Notes under the pieces: generated by a model | What the model was told of the DNA's origin: nothing | Database searches by the model: none | The model's input: the letters and a program-made list of their open reading frames with translations, nothing else | Assembly: GCF_000968685.2 (NCBI RefSeq) | Contig: NZ_LAKD02000024.1 | Coordinates: 1-64,000, forward strand | Reading direction: 5' to 3' | Source: Streptomyces antioxidans | GTDB taxonomy: Bacteria > Actinomycetota > Actinomycetes > Streptomycetales > Streptomycetaceae | DNA: 64,000 nt | Made by a program: the position numbers and the translations under genes | Shown here: positions 1 to 8,165 of the stretch, piece by piece | Layout: each line of letters begins with the position of its first letter | Numbering within the stretch: the first letter of the stretch is position 1

Positions 1-188
1 GCCCCTGGTATCGGGAAGGGGCGGGGAGGGGAAAACCCAGCCGGACACCCCGCAAGACGCCAAGGCCCGGGCAACGGCGCCCCTCGCCGCGGAAGGCATG
101 CCGGGCGGGCCGGAGCGGCAGGGACTGCCGCAGCGGGTCGGGCGGTCGAGCCCAGGCATCGAGCCCGTGCCGGGGCGCGAAGGCGGCG
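1..188. other. Gene-free left edge with a dispersed intergenic repeat
   Basis: No convincing coding frame is present. The first ~30 bases closely match a stretch at about 3306-3332 (GCCCCTGGTAYCGGGAAGGG core), so this is one copy of a dispersed Streptomyces-type intergenic repeat, cut by the window edge. It lies downstream of the DedA-family gene and may act in transcription termination, but no complete hairpin is visible inside the window. Confidence 0.4.
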
Positions 189-872
189 TCAGCCCGCGGC
201 CTCGCTCCGGGCGTCGCCCGCCGTACGGCGCCGCAGCCGCCGCCACAGCGCGGGCGCCGTGCTGATCACCACCGTCAGGACCACGGCCGCCGCAACGCCC
301 TCCCACGGCTTGGGGAAGAGCGAGCCGCCCAGGATCCCGATCAGCTGATACGTCGCCGCCCAGGTCAGCGCCGCGGGCCCGGCGCCCCGGACGAATCTCC
401 GCAGCGGCCAGCGCGCCAGCAGACAGGCCAGCATCACCGGAATCCGCCCCGCCGGGATCAGCCGGGACAGCACCAGAACCGCCACCCCGTGCTCCTCCAG
501 CCGCTCCCGCGCCTGCCCCAGCCGCTCCGGCGCCGCGTGGTCGTGGATCCGTTCCAGCCACCGCGAGCCGTTCTTCGAGCGCACGCCGCGCCGCCCGAGC
601 CAGTACAGCGTCACATCGCCGGAGAAGGCCGCCAGCGAGGCCACTCCGAAGACCACCAGCAGCGACAGCGGGGGAGCGGTCTGGTGGATGGCGACCACCG
701 CCGCCGAGGAGACCACCGCTCCGGTGGGCACCACAGGCACCAGCGACCCGAACACCACCAGCAGGAAGAGCGAGGGGTAGCCCACCGCCTGCTGTGTCGA
801 CTCGGACGGCACGCTCCGTGCCAGATCCCCCAGCGCGGCCAGGTCCACCAGATCCGTCAGGTCCCCCGTCAT
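189..872 (-). CDS. DedA/VTT-family integral membrane protein
   Basis: About 227 residues with several hydrophobic segments and the DedA (SNARE-associated/VTT) layout: an N-terminal re-entrant hydrophobic region (FGSLVPVVPTGAVVSSAA), GDVTLYWLGRRG, and the R-hydrophobic motif LSRLIPAGRIPVML, as in family members implicated in lipid or undecaprenyl-phosphate handling at the cytoplasmic membrane. I chose the ATG at 872 because it overlaps the stop of the upstream gene (ATGA, 869-872). A GTG at 896 would add eight residues but has no support. It is the second gene of a two-gene operon with the metallo-beta-lactamase-fold gene. The specific substrate cannot be told from sequence. Confidence 0.85.
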   Translation of the reverse strand: MTGDLTDLVDLAALGDLARSVPSESTQQAVGYPSLFLLVVFGSLVPVVPTGAVVSSAAVVAIHQTAPPLSLLVVFGVASLAAFSGDVTLYWLGRRGVRSKNGSRWLERIHDHAAPERLGQARERLEEHGVAVLVLSRLIPAGRIPVMLACLLARWPLRRFVRGAGPAALTWAATYQLIGILGGSLFPKPWEGVAAAVVLTVVISTAPALWRRLRRRTAGDARSEAAG

Positions 873-1651
873 CTGGCGGGCTCCAGCCGCACGCACTCCC
901 CGTGCACCAGCCGGTGCACCACCGCGTCGGGGGCGAGCCGCCCTGCGTGGCGTACGAAGTCGTCGCCCGGGGCGTGGAATTCATGCGGACGGATCGCGTC
1001 CATGCCGATCGGCCAGTACGTCCCGTAGTGCACCGGCACCGCGCAGCGCGCCTCCAGCCGCGCCAGCGCCTGCGCCGCGCGGTCGGCGTCGAGATGGCCG
1101 GGGCCGAGGTACGGGCCCCAGCCGCCCACCGGGAGCAGCGCCACATCGCAGGGGCCCACCGCCTCCGCCATCCGGTCGAAAAGCCCGGTGTCCCCCGCGA
1201 AGTACGTGGTCGACTCGCCGCTCAGCACATAGCCCAGCGCGGGCACCCGGCTCGGCCCGTACGGCAGCCGCCGCCCGTCGTGCGCGGCCGGTACCGCCCG
1301 GATCCGCACCTCGCCGACCGCGCATACGTCCCCCGGCGCCACCTCGGTCACCCGCAGCCCCCGCGCCGCGACCACCCGCCGCAGCCCGGGCACCGACCGC
1401 CCGGCCCCGCGCGGCACCACCAGCCGGGTGCCGGGCAGCAGCTTGGCCAGCGAGCCGGGGTGCAGATGGTCGGCGTGCAGATGCGAGACCAGCGCCACGT
1501 CCGCCATCGCCGCGGCCCCCGGTGGCACGGCTCCCCGGCGGCGCCGCAGATGGGCCAGCCGCCGTACGAAGAGGGGGTCGGTCAGCACCCGCACACCGGA
1601 GTCCCGCACGGTCGCGGTGGCATGCCCCCACCAGGTGATCTCCACCGACAT
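869..1651 (-). CDS. Metallo-beta-lactamase-fold hydrolase (UlaG-like)
   Basis: About 260 residues beginning MSVEITWWGHATATV, a typical start for the UlaG-like / L-ascorbate-6-phosphate-lactonase-like branch of the MBL fold. The metal-binding motif SHLHADHLH (HxHxDH) is at roughly residues 73-81, with YFAGDTGLF further on and a C-terminal VPVHYGTYWP block supplying the last histidine. I chose the ATG at 1651; upstream in-frame sequence is Arg/Gly-rich and looks non-coding. Its stop overlaps the start of the DedA gene, so the two are probably translationally coupled. It diverges from the MarR gene, whose palindrome could regulate both directions. The substrate is unknown. Confidence 0.87.
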   Translation of the reverse strand: MSVEITWWGHATATVRDSGVRVLTDPLFVRRLAHLRRRRGAVPPGAAAMADVALVSHLHADHLHPGSLAKLLPGTRLVVPRGAGRSVPGLRRVVAARGLRVTEVAPGDVCAVGEVRIRAVPAAHDGRRLPYGPSRVPALGYVLSGESTTYFAGDTGLFDRMAEAVGPCDVALLPVGGWGPYLGPGHLDADRAAQALARLEARCAVPVHYGTYWPIGMDAIRPHEFHAPGDDFVRHAGRLAPDAVVHRLVHGECVRLEPAR

Positions 1652-1747
1652 CTGCCGCCTCCTCCCTCGGGCCATCCGTCCCCGCCCCGATCCTCTCACC
1701 CCGCGCCGCCCGCGCCGGGTGGTGCATGGAATCGGGCCCGACCGGGT

Positions 1748-1764
1748 ATGCATGACTCATGCAT
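1748..1764. promoter_or_regulatory. Perfect palindrome, likely MarR operator
   Basis: ATGCATGA-C-TCATGCAT is a perfect inverted repeat with 8-bp half-sites and a one-base centre, the size and symmetry of a MarR-dimer operator. It lies between the divergent MBL/DedA operon and the marR gene, and contains the upstream candidate ATG of marR (1759). Autoregulation and control of the divergent operon are inferred. Confidence 0.65.
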
Positions 1765-2316
1765 GATGAGAACGAACCCGATGAGAGGGAACGCGTGGCG
1801 AATCTGCTGGGGGCCACGGCGCTGGCGATCACGGACGATCTGCTCAGCGCCCCGGCCGCCGCGTCCCGCCTGAGCATGAGCGCGGCCGCCGCGCTGATCG
1901 TGCTCCGTGCCGACCCCGGGGTGAGCGTGACCGAGCTCGGCCGCCGGGTGGGGCTGACCCAGTCCGCGGCGGTGCGCATGGTCGACGGGCTGGAGCGGGA
2001 CACCCTGGTCGAGCGGCGGCGCGGGATCGGCAATTGGACCGGGGTCCACCCCACCGCCAAGGGACGGCGGACCGCGGCCCAGCTGCTGACCTCGCGCACC
2101 TCCCGGCTCACCGGACTGCTGGACGGCCTCGGCGAGCCGGAGGTCCGCGACCTCGGCGCACTGCTGGCCACGCTGCTCGACGGGCTCTACCAGGGCAGTG
2201 GCGGCCCGGCCGACCGAATGTGCCGGTTGTGCGACCGGACCGCCTGTACGCCGGACGGTGTGGAGTGCCCGGTCGGGGCCGCGGAGCGGGCCGCCGCCCG
2301 GGCGGATCATGGGTGA
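1759..2316 (+). CDS. MarR-family regulator with C-terminal cysteine cluster
   Basis: Up to 185 residues. A winged helix (SMSAAAALIVLRADPGVSVTELGRRVGLTQSAAVRMVDGLE, then the wing VERRRG) marks MarR. The tail carries C-x2-C-x4-C-x7-C (CRLCDRTAC ... CPVG), a tail I recall from a subset of MarR proteins, which could bind metal or act as a redox switch. There are two possible starts. The ATG at 1759 sits inside the palindrome with no clear ribosome-binding site. The GTG at 1795 has GAGAGG at 1784-1789 with good spacing and may be the real start, leaving 173 residues. The stop overlaps the following transporter start (2309), suggesting a coupled pair. Confidence 0.85.
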   Translation: MHDENEPDERERVANLLGATALAITDDLLSAPAAASRLSMSAAAALIVLRADPGVSVTELGRRVGLTQSAAVRMVDGLERDTLVERRRGIGNWTGVHPTAKGRRTAAQLLTSRTSRLTGLLDGLGEPEVRDLGALLATLLDGLYQGSGGPADRMCRLCDRTACTPDGVECPVGAAERAAARADHG

Positions 2317-3178
2317 GCTGCTGGCCGTCGCCTCGGCGCTCTGCTTCGGCACCACCCACTTCCTGAGCGGCCTGGTCTCCCGTCACCGGCACGGGGTGAC
2401 GGTCGCGGCCTGTGCCCAGGCGGGCGGCACGGCGGTCAGCCTGGTCCCGCCGCTGCTCACCCGGCACGCCAATGCCCCGCCCGCGTCCCTGGGCTGGGGC
2501 GCGCTCTCGGGGCTCGGCACCGGTGTGGGCGTGGCATGCCTCTACTGGTCGATGAACCAGGGGCCGATGAGCGTCGTGGTGCCGGTCAGCGACGTCACGG
2601 CGGTCGGCCTCCCCGTGCTGGCCGGCATCACCCTCCTCGGCGACCGCCCCTCGCCCCCGGCCCTCACCGGCATCGCGCTTGGGCTGCCCGCGCTGTGGCT
2701 GGTCTCGCGGGGGAAGCCGCGCGGGGCACGCGGGCCGCGGGCGGGGCATGGGCCGGGCGCGGACCGGCCGCGAGCGGCCGTCGTCCTGGCGCTGGTCGCC
2801 GGAGTGGGCCTGGCGGTGCACTTCTTCGCGCTCGCCCGGATACCGGCCTCGGCCGGATGGTCGCCGGTGGTGGTCAGCCGGGCCGTGTCGGTGGCCGTCA
2901 TCCTGGCGCTGTTCCCCGCGACCGGCGCCTCCTTGCGGCTGCCCCGCCGGGCGGCCGCCGTGGCGGCGGTGGCGGGCGCGCTCGGCACCCTGGCGACCAT
3001 CCTCTATCTGCTCGCCACGCGGCAGGAGCTGCTGTCCGTCGCCGTGGTGCTGTCCGCGCTCTATCCGGCGGTGCCGGTGCTGCTCGCGCTGACGTTCCTG
3101 CGGGAGCGGATCACTCGGCCCCAGGCGGTGGGGCTGCTCGGCGCGGGGCTGGCCATCGGGCTGATCGCCCTCAACTGA
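2309..3178 (+). CDS. EamA/DMT-family transporter
   Basis: About 289 residues with roughly ten hydrophobic segments arranged as two EamA repeats, starting MGELLAVASALCFGTTHFLSG. This is the usual drug/metabolite transporter pattern, and the last repeat ends VGLLGAGLAIGLIALN. The ATG at 2309 overlaps the end of marR by 8 nt, so it is expressed with the regulator and is its most obvious target. It sits in the cytoplasmic membrane, probably as an exporter. The substrate cannot be inferred. A linker near residues 135-155 is Arg/Gly-rich. Confidence 0.85.
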   Translation: MGELLAVASALCFGTTHFLSGLVSRHRHGVTVAACAQAGGTAVSLVPPLLTRHANAPPASLGWGALSGLGTGVGVACLYWSMNQGPMSVVVPVSDVTAVGLPVLAGITLLGDRPSPPALTGIALGLPALWLVSRGKPRGARGPRAGHGPGADRPRAAVVLALVAGVGLAVHFFALARIPASAGWSPVVVSRAVSVAVILALFPATGASLRLPRRAAAVAAVAGALGTLATILYLLATRQELLSVAVVLSALYPAVPVLLALTFLRERITRPQAVGLLGAGLAIGLIALN

Positions 3179-3295
3179 CGGCGTGCCGCCCGCGGTCTCA
3201 CGGGGACGCCCGGCGGATCGTGACGCCTGCGGCGGGCCGCTCCCCTCCCCGACGCCTGACGCTATGCGGCTCCGCCGTGCGGTGGGGCCGGGGTT

Positions 3296-3312
3296 CAGGG
3301 GCTGAGCCCCTG
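3296..3312. terminator. Candidate hairpin terminator after the EamA gene
   Basis: CAGGGGCT-G-AGCCCCTG forms a perfect 8-bp inverted repeat in the 214-nt gap between the transporter and the dipeptidase gene. No U-tract follows, which is common in Streptomyces. The right arm belongs to the dispersed repeat also seen at the left edge of the window. Confidence 0.4.
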
Positions 3313-3340
3313 GTACCGGGAAGGGGCGCGGAGAGGGAAG
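3306..3340. repeat. Dispersed intergenic repeat, copy 2
   Basis: This stretch matches bases 1-30 of the window almost exactly (one substitution in the first 22 bases) and is followed by a similar G/A-rich segment. A more diverged, inverted copy is at about 32591-32620. All three lie in gaps beside gene 3-prime ends, which fits a mobile or structural repeat family rather than coding sequence. Confidence 0.5.
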
Positions 3341-3392
3341 CCCCCTCCGCCGGGCGGAAATCCGTGGACCGGCGGGCCGGCCGTACGGCACG

Positions 3393-4478
3393 ATGACCGC
3401 CGCCAACCCCGGGCGCCCGGGGGCCAGTCCACGAAAGGCCGTCGTCGTCCGTATGAGCCCTGCACTCCACCAGCGCGCCGTCGTCGCCGACGCCCACAAC
3501 GACCTGCTGATCGCCGTCACTGCCCGTCCGCCGCACCGCTGGGCTGGCTACTTCCGGGAGCGCTGGCTGCCGCAGCTGCGCGAGGGCGGGGTGGATCTCC
3601 AGGTGCTCCCGGTCTTCATCGACGACCGGTTCCGCCCCGAGGGCGCGTTGCGCGAGACGCTGCGGATGATCGAGTGCGCCCACACCCTCGCCGAGGGCAA
3701 CGCCGACGAGGTACGGCTCTGCCTGGACGGCGACGACATCGACGCCGCGCTCGCCGATGGCCGGATCGCCCTGGTGCTGGCCCTGGAGAGCGCCCCCGGG
3801 CTGGACGCCAACGTCGAGCTCCTTCCGGCCCTCCACCGCCTCGGGGTACGCATAGCCTCGCTCGCCCACTGGGGGCGTACCGCCCTCGCCGACGGCAGCG
3901 GTGAGGACGCCACCGGAAGCCGGCTCACCGAGGCCGGGGTACGGGCGCTGAAGGAGATGGAGCGCCTGGGCATCCTCTTCGACGTCTCCCATCTCGGCGC
4001 CTCCGGGGTGGCGCACGTGCTGGAGCTGGCCACCCGCCCCGTGATGGCCACCCACTCCTCCGCCCGCGCGCTGCTGGACCACCATCGCAACCTCACCGAC
4101 GAGCAACTGCGCGGGATCGCGGACACCGGTGGCACGGTGTGCGTCAACTTCCTCGGCGAGTTCCTGGCCACCGCCCCGGCCGACCGCACGGTGGACCGGC
4201 TGGCCGATCACATCGTCCACATCGCCGAGGTGATCGGCGTCGGCCATGTGGGTCTGGGGCCGGACTTCATCAAGGAGGTCAGCGTGGACACGACCCCGCC
4301 CTGTTGCGAGGGCGTCGAGTACGCCCAGCTGCTGGTCCCCGGTCTCGAAGGTCCCCGCGGACTGCCTCTGGTGACCGAGGCACTGGTCCGAAGGGGCCTT
4401 CCGGAGGCGGACATCGAGAAGATCCTCGGCGGCAATGTGCTGGAGCTCTTCCGCGCGGAGCTGGGGCGCCCCGGCTGA
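3393..4478 (+). CDS. Membrane dipeptidase (peptidase family M19)
   Basis: Up to 361 residues of the renal-dipeptidase/M19 amidohydrolase family, zinc TIM-barrel enzymes that cleave dipeptides, often with D-residues. Visible markers are VVADAHNDLL (metal HxD) near the N terminus, LALESAPGLDAN (bridging Glu region), LFDVSHLGASG and MATHSSARALLDHHRN (His and Arg ligands), and GHVGLGPDFIKE in place of the common GxGxDFDG. No signal peptide is seen, so it is probably cytoplasmic. The start could be the ATG at 3393 or the internal ATG at 3453 (MSPALHQRAVVADAHND), which is nearer to family length; neither has a strong ribosome-binding site. It appears monocistronic, with convergent neighbours downstream. 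Confidence 0.87.
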   Translation: MTAANPGRPGASPRKAVVVRMSPALHQRAVVADAHNDLLIAVTARPPHRWAGYFRERWLPQLREGGVDLQVLPVFIDDRFRPEGALRETLRMIECAHTLAEGNADEVRLCLDGDDIDAALADGRIALVLALESAPGLDANVELLPALHRLGVRIASLAHWGRTALADGSGEDATGSRLTEAGVRALKEMERLGILFDVSHLGASGVAHVLELATRPVMATHSSARALLDHHRNLTDEQLRGIADTGGTVCVNFLGEFLATAPADRTVDRLADHIVHIAEVIGVGHVGLGPDFIKEVSVDTTPPCCEGVEYAQLLVPGLEGPRGLPLVTEALVRRGLPEADIEKILGGNVLELFRAELGRPG

Positions 4479-4488
4479 GACACGGCGG

Positions 4489-5289
4489 CTACCGCTCGGC
4501 GGCGGCCACGGCCAGGAACGCGTCGATCGCGGCGAACGTGGCCTCCGGGGCCTCCCGGGTGGGGAGGTGGCCCGCGCCCGCGATCAGCTCGAAGCGAGCG
4601 CCGGGGATGGCGGCGGCGTACGCGCGGCCGTAGTCGGGCGGTACGACGGTGTCGTTCTCGCCCCACACCGCGAGGGCGGGCACCGTCACCCGGGCGAGCC
4701 GGTACAGCAGCTTCGGATCGGACTTCACCGGCCCGGCATAGGCGGCCAGCGCCCGAAGCGCCGTGGGCGAGGGCCCCCGCCGCACCCCCGCCGCACCGGA
4801 GCCCTCTCCGGGTCCGGTTCCCTGGGCGAGCCCGAGCCCCTGGGCGCCGGGGCCCTCAGCGGGTGTTGAGTCGGGCGGGGGCGTGGGGAATTGGATTTCG
4901 TGTCCCTCGAGTCGTGGTCCGAACGCGCCCATGACGATCAGCCCGCCAATGCGGCGGCCCCGGTCGCGTACCGCCATCTCCGCGGCGATCCAGCCGCCGA
5001 AGGAGCTGCCGAGGACCAGGACATCGCGCAGATCCTGATCGTCCAGCAGGTCCAGGTACGTCTCGACGAGGTCGCCCACGCCCGAGAACCACTCGGGCCG
5101 AGGGGTGTCCTCCCAGCCCGGGTGGGTCGGAGCCAGCACCCGGGAAGTGGCGGCGAAGTGGTCCACCACGCCGCTCACGCTGGCGGGTCCGGCGCCGCCG
5201 TGCAGGACGAGCACGGGGCGGCCCGCGCCCACGTCCCGCACCGTCAGGGGCAGGCCGGGGTAGGGCTCCCATGCGGTGGGCGTCGTCAT
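4489..5289 (-). CDS. Alpha/beta-fold hydrolase
   Basis: About 266 residues of the alpha/beta hydrolase superfamily: oxyanion region VLHGGAGPASV, nucleophile elbow GSSFGGW (Ser), acid in WGENDTVVPP (Asp) and GAGHLP (His), giving a complete Ser-Asp-His triad. A Gly/Pro-rich insertion (about residues 152-175) sits in the cap region. The ATG at 5289 overlaps the stop of the upstream flavin monooxygenase (ATGA, 5286-5289), so the two form a coupled operon. Together they suggest oxidation followed by hydrolysis of a small aromatic or ester substrate, or its detoxification, but no substrate can be assigned. Confidence 0.87.
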   Translation of the reverse strand: MTTPTAWEPYPGLPLTVRDVGAGRPVLVLHGGAGPASVSGVVDHFAATSRVLAPTHPGWEDTPRPEWFSGVGDLVETYLDLLDDQDLRDVLVLGSSFGGWIAAEMAVRDRGRRIGGLIVMGAFGPRLEGHEIQFPTPPPDSTPAEGPGAQGLGLAQGTGPGEGSGAAGVRRGPSPTALRALAAYAGPVKSDPKLLYRLARVTVPALAVWGENDTVVPPDYGRAYAAAIPGARFELIAGAGHLPTREAPEATFAAIDAFLAVAAAER

Positions 5290-6488
5290 CGGTCCGCACC
5301 TCCGGCGGCGGTCATCGTGATGAAGGCGTCCCGCAGGATCCGCAGGGCGTCCGGCTGGAAGAAGTCCACGAGGTGGTCGGCCGATTGCCTGGCCGCCTCC
5401 TCGGCGCGCGGGAACATGGCTGTCTCGTAGGCGTTCAGCGCCGTCTCCAGGTCGTCGTGGGCGGCCAGGGCGAGGGCGAGTTCCGCGCCGTCGAGCATGG
5501 CGAGGTTCGCGCCCGCCCCGGCGAAGGGGGACATCAGATGGGCGGCGTCGCCCAGGAGCGTGACGCCGGGCACCCGGTCCCAGCGGTGGCCGATGGGCAG
5601 GGCGTGGATGGGCCGGGCTACGAGCGGGCCCTCGCTGTCGGCGATCAGCGCGCGCAGCCCCTCGTCCCAGTCGGGGAAGAGGTCGAGCAGCCGCTTCCTG
5701 GCCGCCGCCGGGTCCGCCGGGTCCGCCGGATCCGCTGGGCCTCCCGGGCCCGACCGGTCGGTGAGGCCCGAACGGCTCCACTCCTCCGGCGCCTTGACCG
5801 CGGCGTAGACGCGGATCCGGCCGTCGCCGTTGCGCTGGGCGAACAGCCCCTTCTCGTCCGCGAGGGCGAACATCGAGCCCCGGCCCACGAGTTCGGCCAC
5901 GGCCGGATGCCGGGTGTCCACGTCGTTCAGGAGGCCGTCGACGAACGACACCCCGGTGTAGACCGGTTCGGCGTCGGACAGCAGGGGCCGGACCCGGGAC
6001 CATGCCCCGTCCGCGCCCACCAGCACATCCGTCTCGACGGACGTGCCGTCGGCCAGGGTGAGCGTGGGCCGCCCCGCCGGGCCGGGGGCGACCGCCCTGA
6101 CCTTCTGGCCCCAATGGACGGTCCCCTCCGGCAGCGACCCCAGCAGCAGGTCCCGTAGCGCCCTGCGGTCGATCTCGGGACGGCCGTTGCCGCCACCGTC
6201 TTCCGGCGGGAGGAGGTGCAAGCTGACGTCGGCGTCCTTGCCGAGCAGCCGCAGCTCCCCGCCCTCGGGGCGGCTCAGCGGCCGGAACGCCTCGAGCAGC
6301 CCGGCGTGCGACAGCGCTCGCTGGCCGGACTCCTCGTCCAGGTCCAGGGTGCCGCCCTGGTCGCGTGCGGTCGCCGACGCGTCCAGCTCGTAGACGGTCG
6401 AGGGGATGCCGTGCACATGGAGGACGCGCGCCAGCGTCAGCCCTCCCGGCCCGGCTCCGACGATGGCGATACGGGGTGGTGCGGACAT
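5286..6488 (-). CDS. FAD-dependent monooxygenase (TetX-like)
   Basis: About 400 residues of the PHBH-type flavoprotein hydroxylase family. IAIVGAGPGGLTLARVL is the dinucleotide-binding GxGxxG motif, the middle contains GADGAWSRVRP (DG motif region), and VTLLGDAAHLMSPFAGAGANLAMLDGAELA is the GD motif, in a form close to TetX-like enzymes. The start is uncertain because a 15-nt unit containing an ATG is repeated in tandem, giving in-frame ATGs at 6488, 6503, 6518 and 6533. I used the one closest to the Rossmann motif. It heads a two-gene operon with the hydrolase and diverges from tetR across tandem palindromes, so it is a likely target of that repressor. Confidence 0.88.
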   Translation of the reverse strand: MSAPPRIAIVGAGPGGLTLARVLHVHGIPSTVYELDASATARDQGGTLDLDEESGQRALSHAGLLEAFRPLSRPEGGELRLLGKDADVSLHLLPPEDGGGNGRPEIDRRALRDLLLGSLPEGTVHWGQKVRAVAPGPAGRPTLTLADGTSVETDVLVGADGAWSRVRPLLSDAEPVYTGVSFVDGLLNDVDTRHPAVAELVGRGSMFALADEKGLFAQRNGDGRIRVYAAVKAPEEWSRSGLTDRSGPGGPADPADPADPAAARKRLLDLFPDWDEGLRALIADSEGPLVARPIHALPIGHRWDRVPGVTLLGDAAHLMSPFAGAGANLAMLDGAELALALAAHDDLETALNAYETAMFPRAEEAARQSADHLVDFFQPDALRILRDAFITMTAAGGADR

Positions 6489-6518
6489 GGGTCGTGCGGA
6501 CATGCGTGGTGCGGACAT
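6474..6518 (-). repeat. Three tandem 15-nt units carrying in-frame start codons
   Basis: On the minus strand the unit ATGTCCGCACSACSC occurs three times in succession, encoding MSAPR-MSARP-MSAPP. It multiplies the candidate start codons of the flavin monooxygenase. It looks like a replication-slippage expansion at the 5-prime end of the gene. Confidence 0.7.
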
Positions 6519-6607
6519 GGGTCGTGTGGGCATGGCGATGGATGCCTCCCTGGGCCTCCCCGGCTCCTCGGCGCGTGTGCGCCGCCGGATGGGAGGAGCG
6601 TAGGGCG

Positions 6608-6644
6608 ACGAACGCGTTCGTGGCAAACACGTTCGTTACGAACG
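6608..6644. promoter_or_regulatory. Tandem palindromes, likely TetR operators
   Basis: Two palindromes share the ACGAAC/GTTCGT half-site: ACGAACGCGTTCGT at 6608-6621 and CGTTCGT-T-ACGAACG at 6630-6644. A third weaker half-site pair (CGAAC-GA-GTTCG) overlaps at 6639-6650. They lie in the divergent promoter region between the monooxygenase and tetR, about two helical turns apart centre to centre, as expected for cooperative TetR-dimer binding. Confidence 0.7.
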
Positions 6645-6670
6645 AGTTCGCCAAAGGGTACGATGGCGCC

Positions 6671-7408
6671 ATGACAGCGCACCCCACCGCCCCGCGGAGC
6701 CGCCGGGAACGTCCCGCGAAACCGGCCCTGACCCGGGAAGGCATCATCGCCACCACGGTCGACCTCATGCGTGCCGAGGGCCTGGAGCGGGTGACGATGC
6801 GCCGCCTGGCCAAGGAGCTGGACACCGGCCCCGCGTCGCTCTACGTCTACGTCCGCAGCATGGCCGAGCTCCACGCGGCCGTCCTGGACGAACTCCTCGG
6901 CGGCGTCGACCTGACCCCGGCGGCGGCGGACGGTGAGTGGCGCGACCGGCTGGGGCGGATCCTCACCTCGTACACCTCGGTGCTGTTCGAGTACCCCGGT
7001 CTCGCCCAGTCCGCCCTGGTGGCCCGCCCCTTCGGCAAGCACTATCTGAAGCTGGTGGAGGCCCTGCTGGCGCTGCTGGACGAGGGCGGCCTCGAGCCCG
7101 ACCGGGCCGCGTGGCTGCTCGATCTGCTGCTCCAGTTCGCCACCGCGACCGCGGCCGAGCACGCCCACCGGGCTCCCGGCGACGCCCCCCAGAGCGAGTC
7201 GGACTGGCAGGCGCTCGCCACGGTGGTGCGGGACGTCTCGCCGCGGACCCATCCGCATATCGCCGCGCTCGGCACACGGCTGCTCTCCGGGTCCCCGCAG
7301 GACCGGCTGGCCTGGGGCTTCGACGTCCTCATCGCCGGGGCGCGGCACGCCCCGCCGCCGGACGTGCTCGCCCCGTCCCCGGTGCATACCCGGGGCACCG
7401 AGGGTTGA
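6671..7408 (+). CDS. TetR-family repressor (TetR_C-type)
   Basis: About 245 residues. The N-terminal helix-turn-helix (ALTREGIIATTVDLMRAEGLERVTMRRLAKELDTGPASLYVYV, then RSMAELHAAVLDELLGG) is of the classical TetR type, and the C-terminal helical half fits the tetracycline-repressor-like C-terminal domain. The ATG at 6671 (MTAHPT) was chosen; AAAGGG lies upstream. It diverges from the TetX-like monooxygenase/hydrolase operon with palindromes between, the classical arrangement for a small-molecule-responsive repressor of a modifying enzyme. The ligand is unknown. It converges with the acetyltransferase gene downstream. Confidence 0.9.
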   Translation: MTAHPTAPRSRRERPAKPALTREGIIATTVDLMRAEGLERVTMRRLAKELDTGPASLYVYVRSMAELHAAVLDELLGGVDLTPAAADGEWRDRLGRILTSYTSVLFEYPGLAQSALVARPFGKHYLKLVEALLALLDEGGLEPDRAAWLLDLLLQFATATAAEHAHRAPGDAPQSESDWQALATVVRDVSPRTHPHIAALGTRLLSGSPQDRLAWGFDVLIAGARHAPPPDVLAPSPVHTRGTEG

Positions 7409-7481
7409 GGCGGCGGCGCCCAGCCGCGCCCGGCGGGCCGCTCGCCATTCACGGCTGTGGTCGTGTACGCGGTGGGTCCGG

Positions 7482-8024
7482 TCAACTCCGCCGTAGCGCC
7501 TTCACCATGACCAGCTCCCTGGTCACGCCGTCGGCCAGCAGGTCCCCGGGCTCCCGGGTGGCGGCGAAACCGTGCCGCTCGTAGAGGGCGATCGCCGACG
7601 CGTTGTCCGGGATCACCGCCAGCCGCAGCGCGGTGGCGCCCATCCGCAGGGCCCAGGTCTCGACCGCCGCGATCAGCAGCCCGCCGACGCCGTGGCCGCG
7701 TGCCTCGGGGCTGACCCAGACCGACCTCAGCTCCGGCGGCCGCCCGTCCCCGTCCCCGCCCCCATCTCCGCTCCCGGGATCTCCGTCTCCGCTCCCGGGC
7801 ATGCCGCCCGCCATCCCGACCGCCCGGCCGTCCAGCAGGGCCACGACGTGGTACGCGTCCGGCATCGCCAGCCGGGCGCGCCACCGCTCCTCGCCGCCGT
7901 GGTGCCAGTCGGCGAGCCGGGACTTGAAGGCGTGCGGCGCCTCGGCCAGCGCGGCCCGGCGGACGTCCCGCCACAGTGGCCAGTCGTCCATCGTGACCAC
8001 CCGCAGCCGCACCACGCGGCCCAT
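7482..8024 (-). CDS. GNAT-family N-acetyltransferase
   Basis: About 180 residues. Start MGRVVRLRVVTMDDWPLWRDVRRAAL, then LRSVWVSPEARGHGVGGLLIAAV (acetyl-CoA pyrophosphate loop R/Q-x-x-G-x-G/A) and LAVIPDNASAIALYERHGFAAT, the usual GNAT motif B. An unusual Gly/Asp/Pro-rich insertion (MPGSGDGDPGSGDGGGDGDG) interrupts the sheet before motif A; it comes from short nucleotide repeats at about 7742-7803. The ATG at 8024 was chosen because upstream in-frame sequence is not conserved-looking. It is divergent from the phosphatase gene. The acceptor substrate is unknown. Confidence 0.87.
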   Translation of the reverse strand: MGRVVRLRVVTMDDWPLWRDVRRAALAEAPHAFKSRLADWHHGGEERWRARLAMPDAYHVVALLDGRAVGMAGGMPGSGDGDPGSGDGGGDGDGRPPELRSVWVSPEARGHGVGGLLIAAVETWALRMGATALRLAVIPDNASAIALYERHGFAATREPGDLLADGVTRELVMVKALRRS

Positions 8025-8165
8025 TCTCCCGCATCGCCAGTCGCCGTCGGGCCGCGTCGCGCACAGCCGTCCCCGCCGGGAGATGGCCGGGTTCCCCCCG
8101 CTGTGCCATGCTTTGAGAAGAGGCGCCATCCCTTTTGAGGGGGCGCGGCAGCGAAGGCCCCGCCG

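Noticed and set aside
4489..6825. A 778-residue minus-strand open frame across the hydrolase and monooxygenase genes
   Set aside because: Only the last 266 residues are a real protein. The rest is an Arg/Gly/Pro-rich out-of-frame reading of the flavin monooxygenase.
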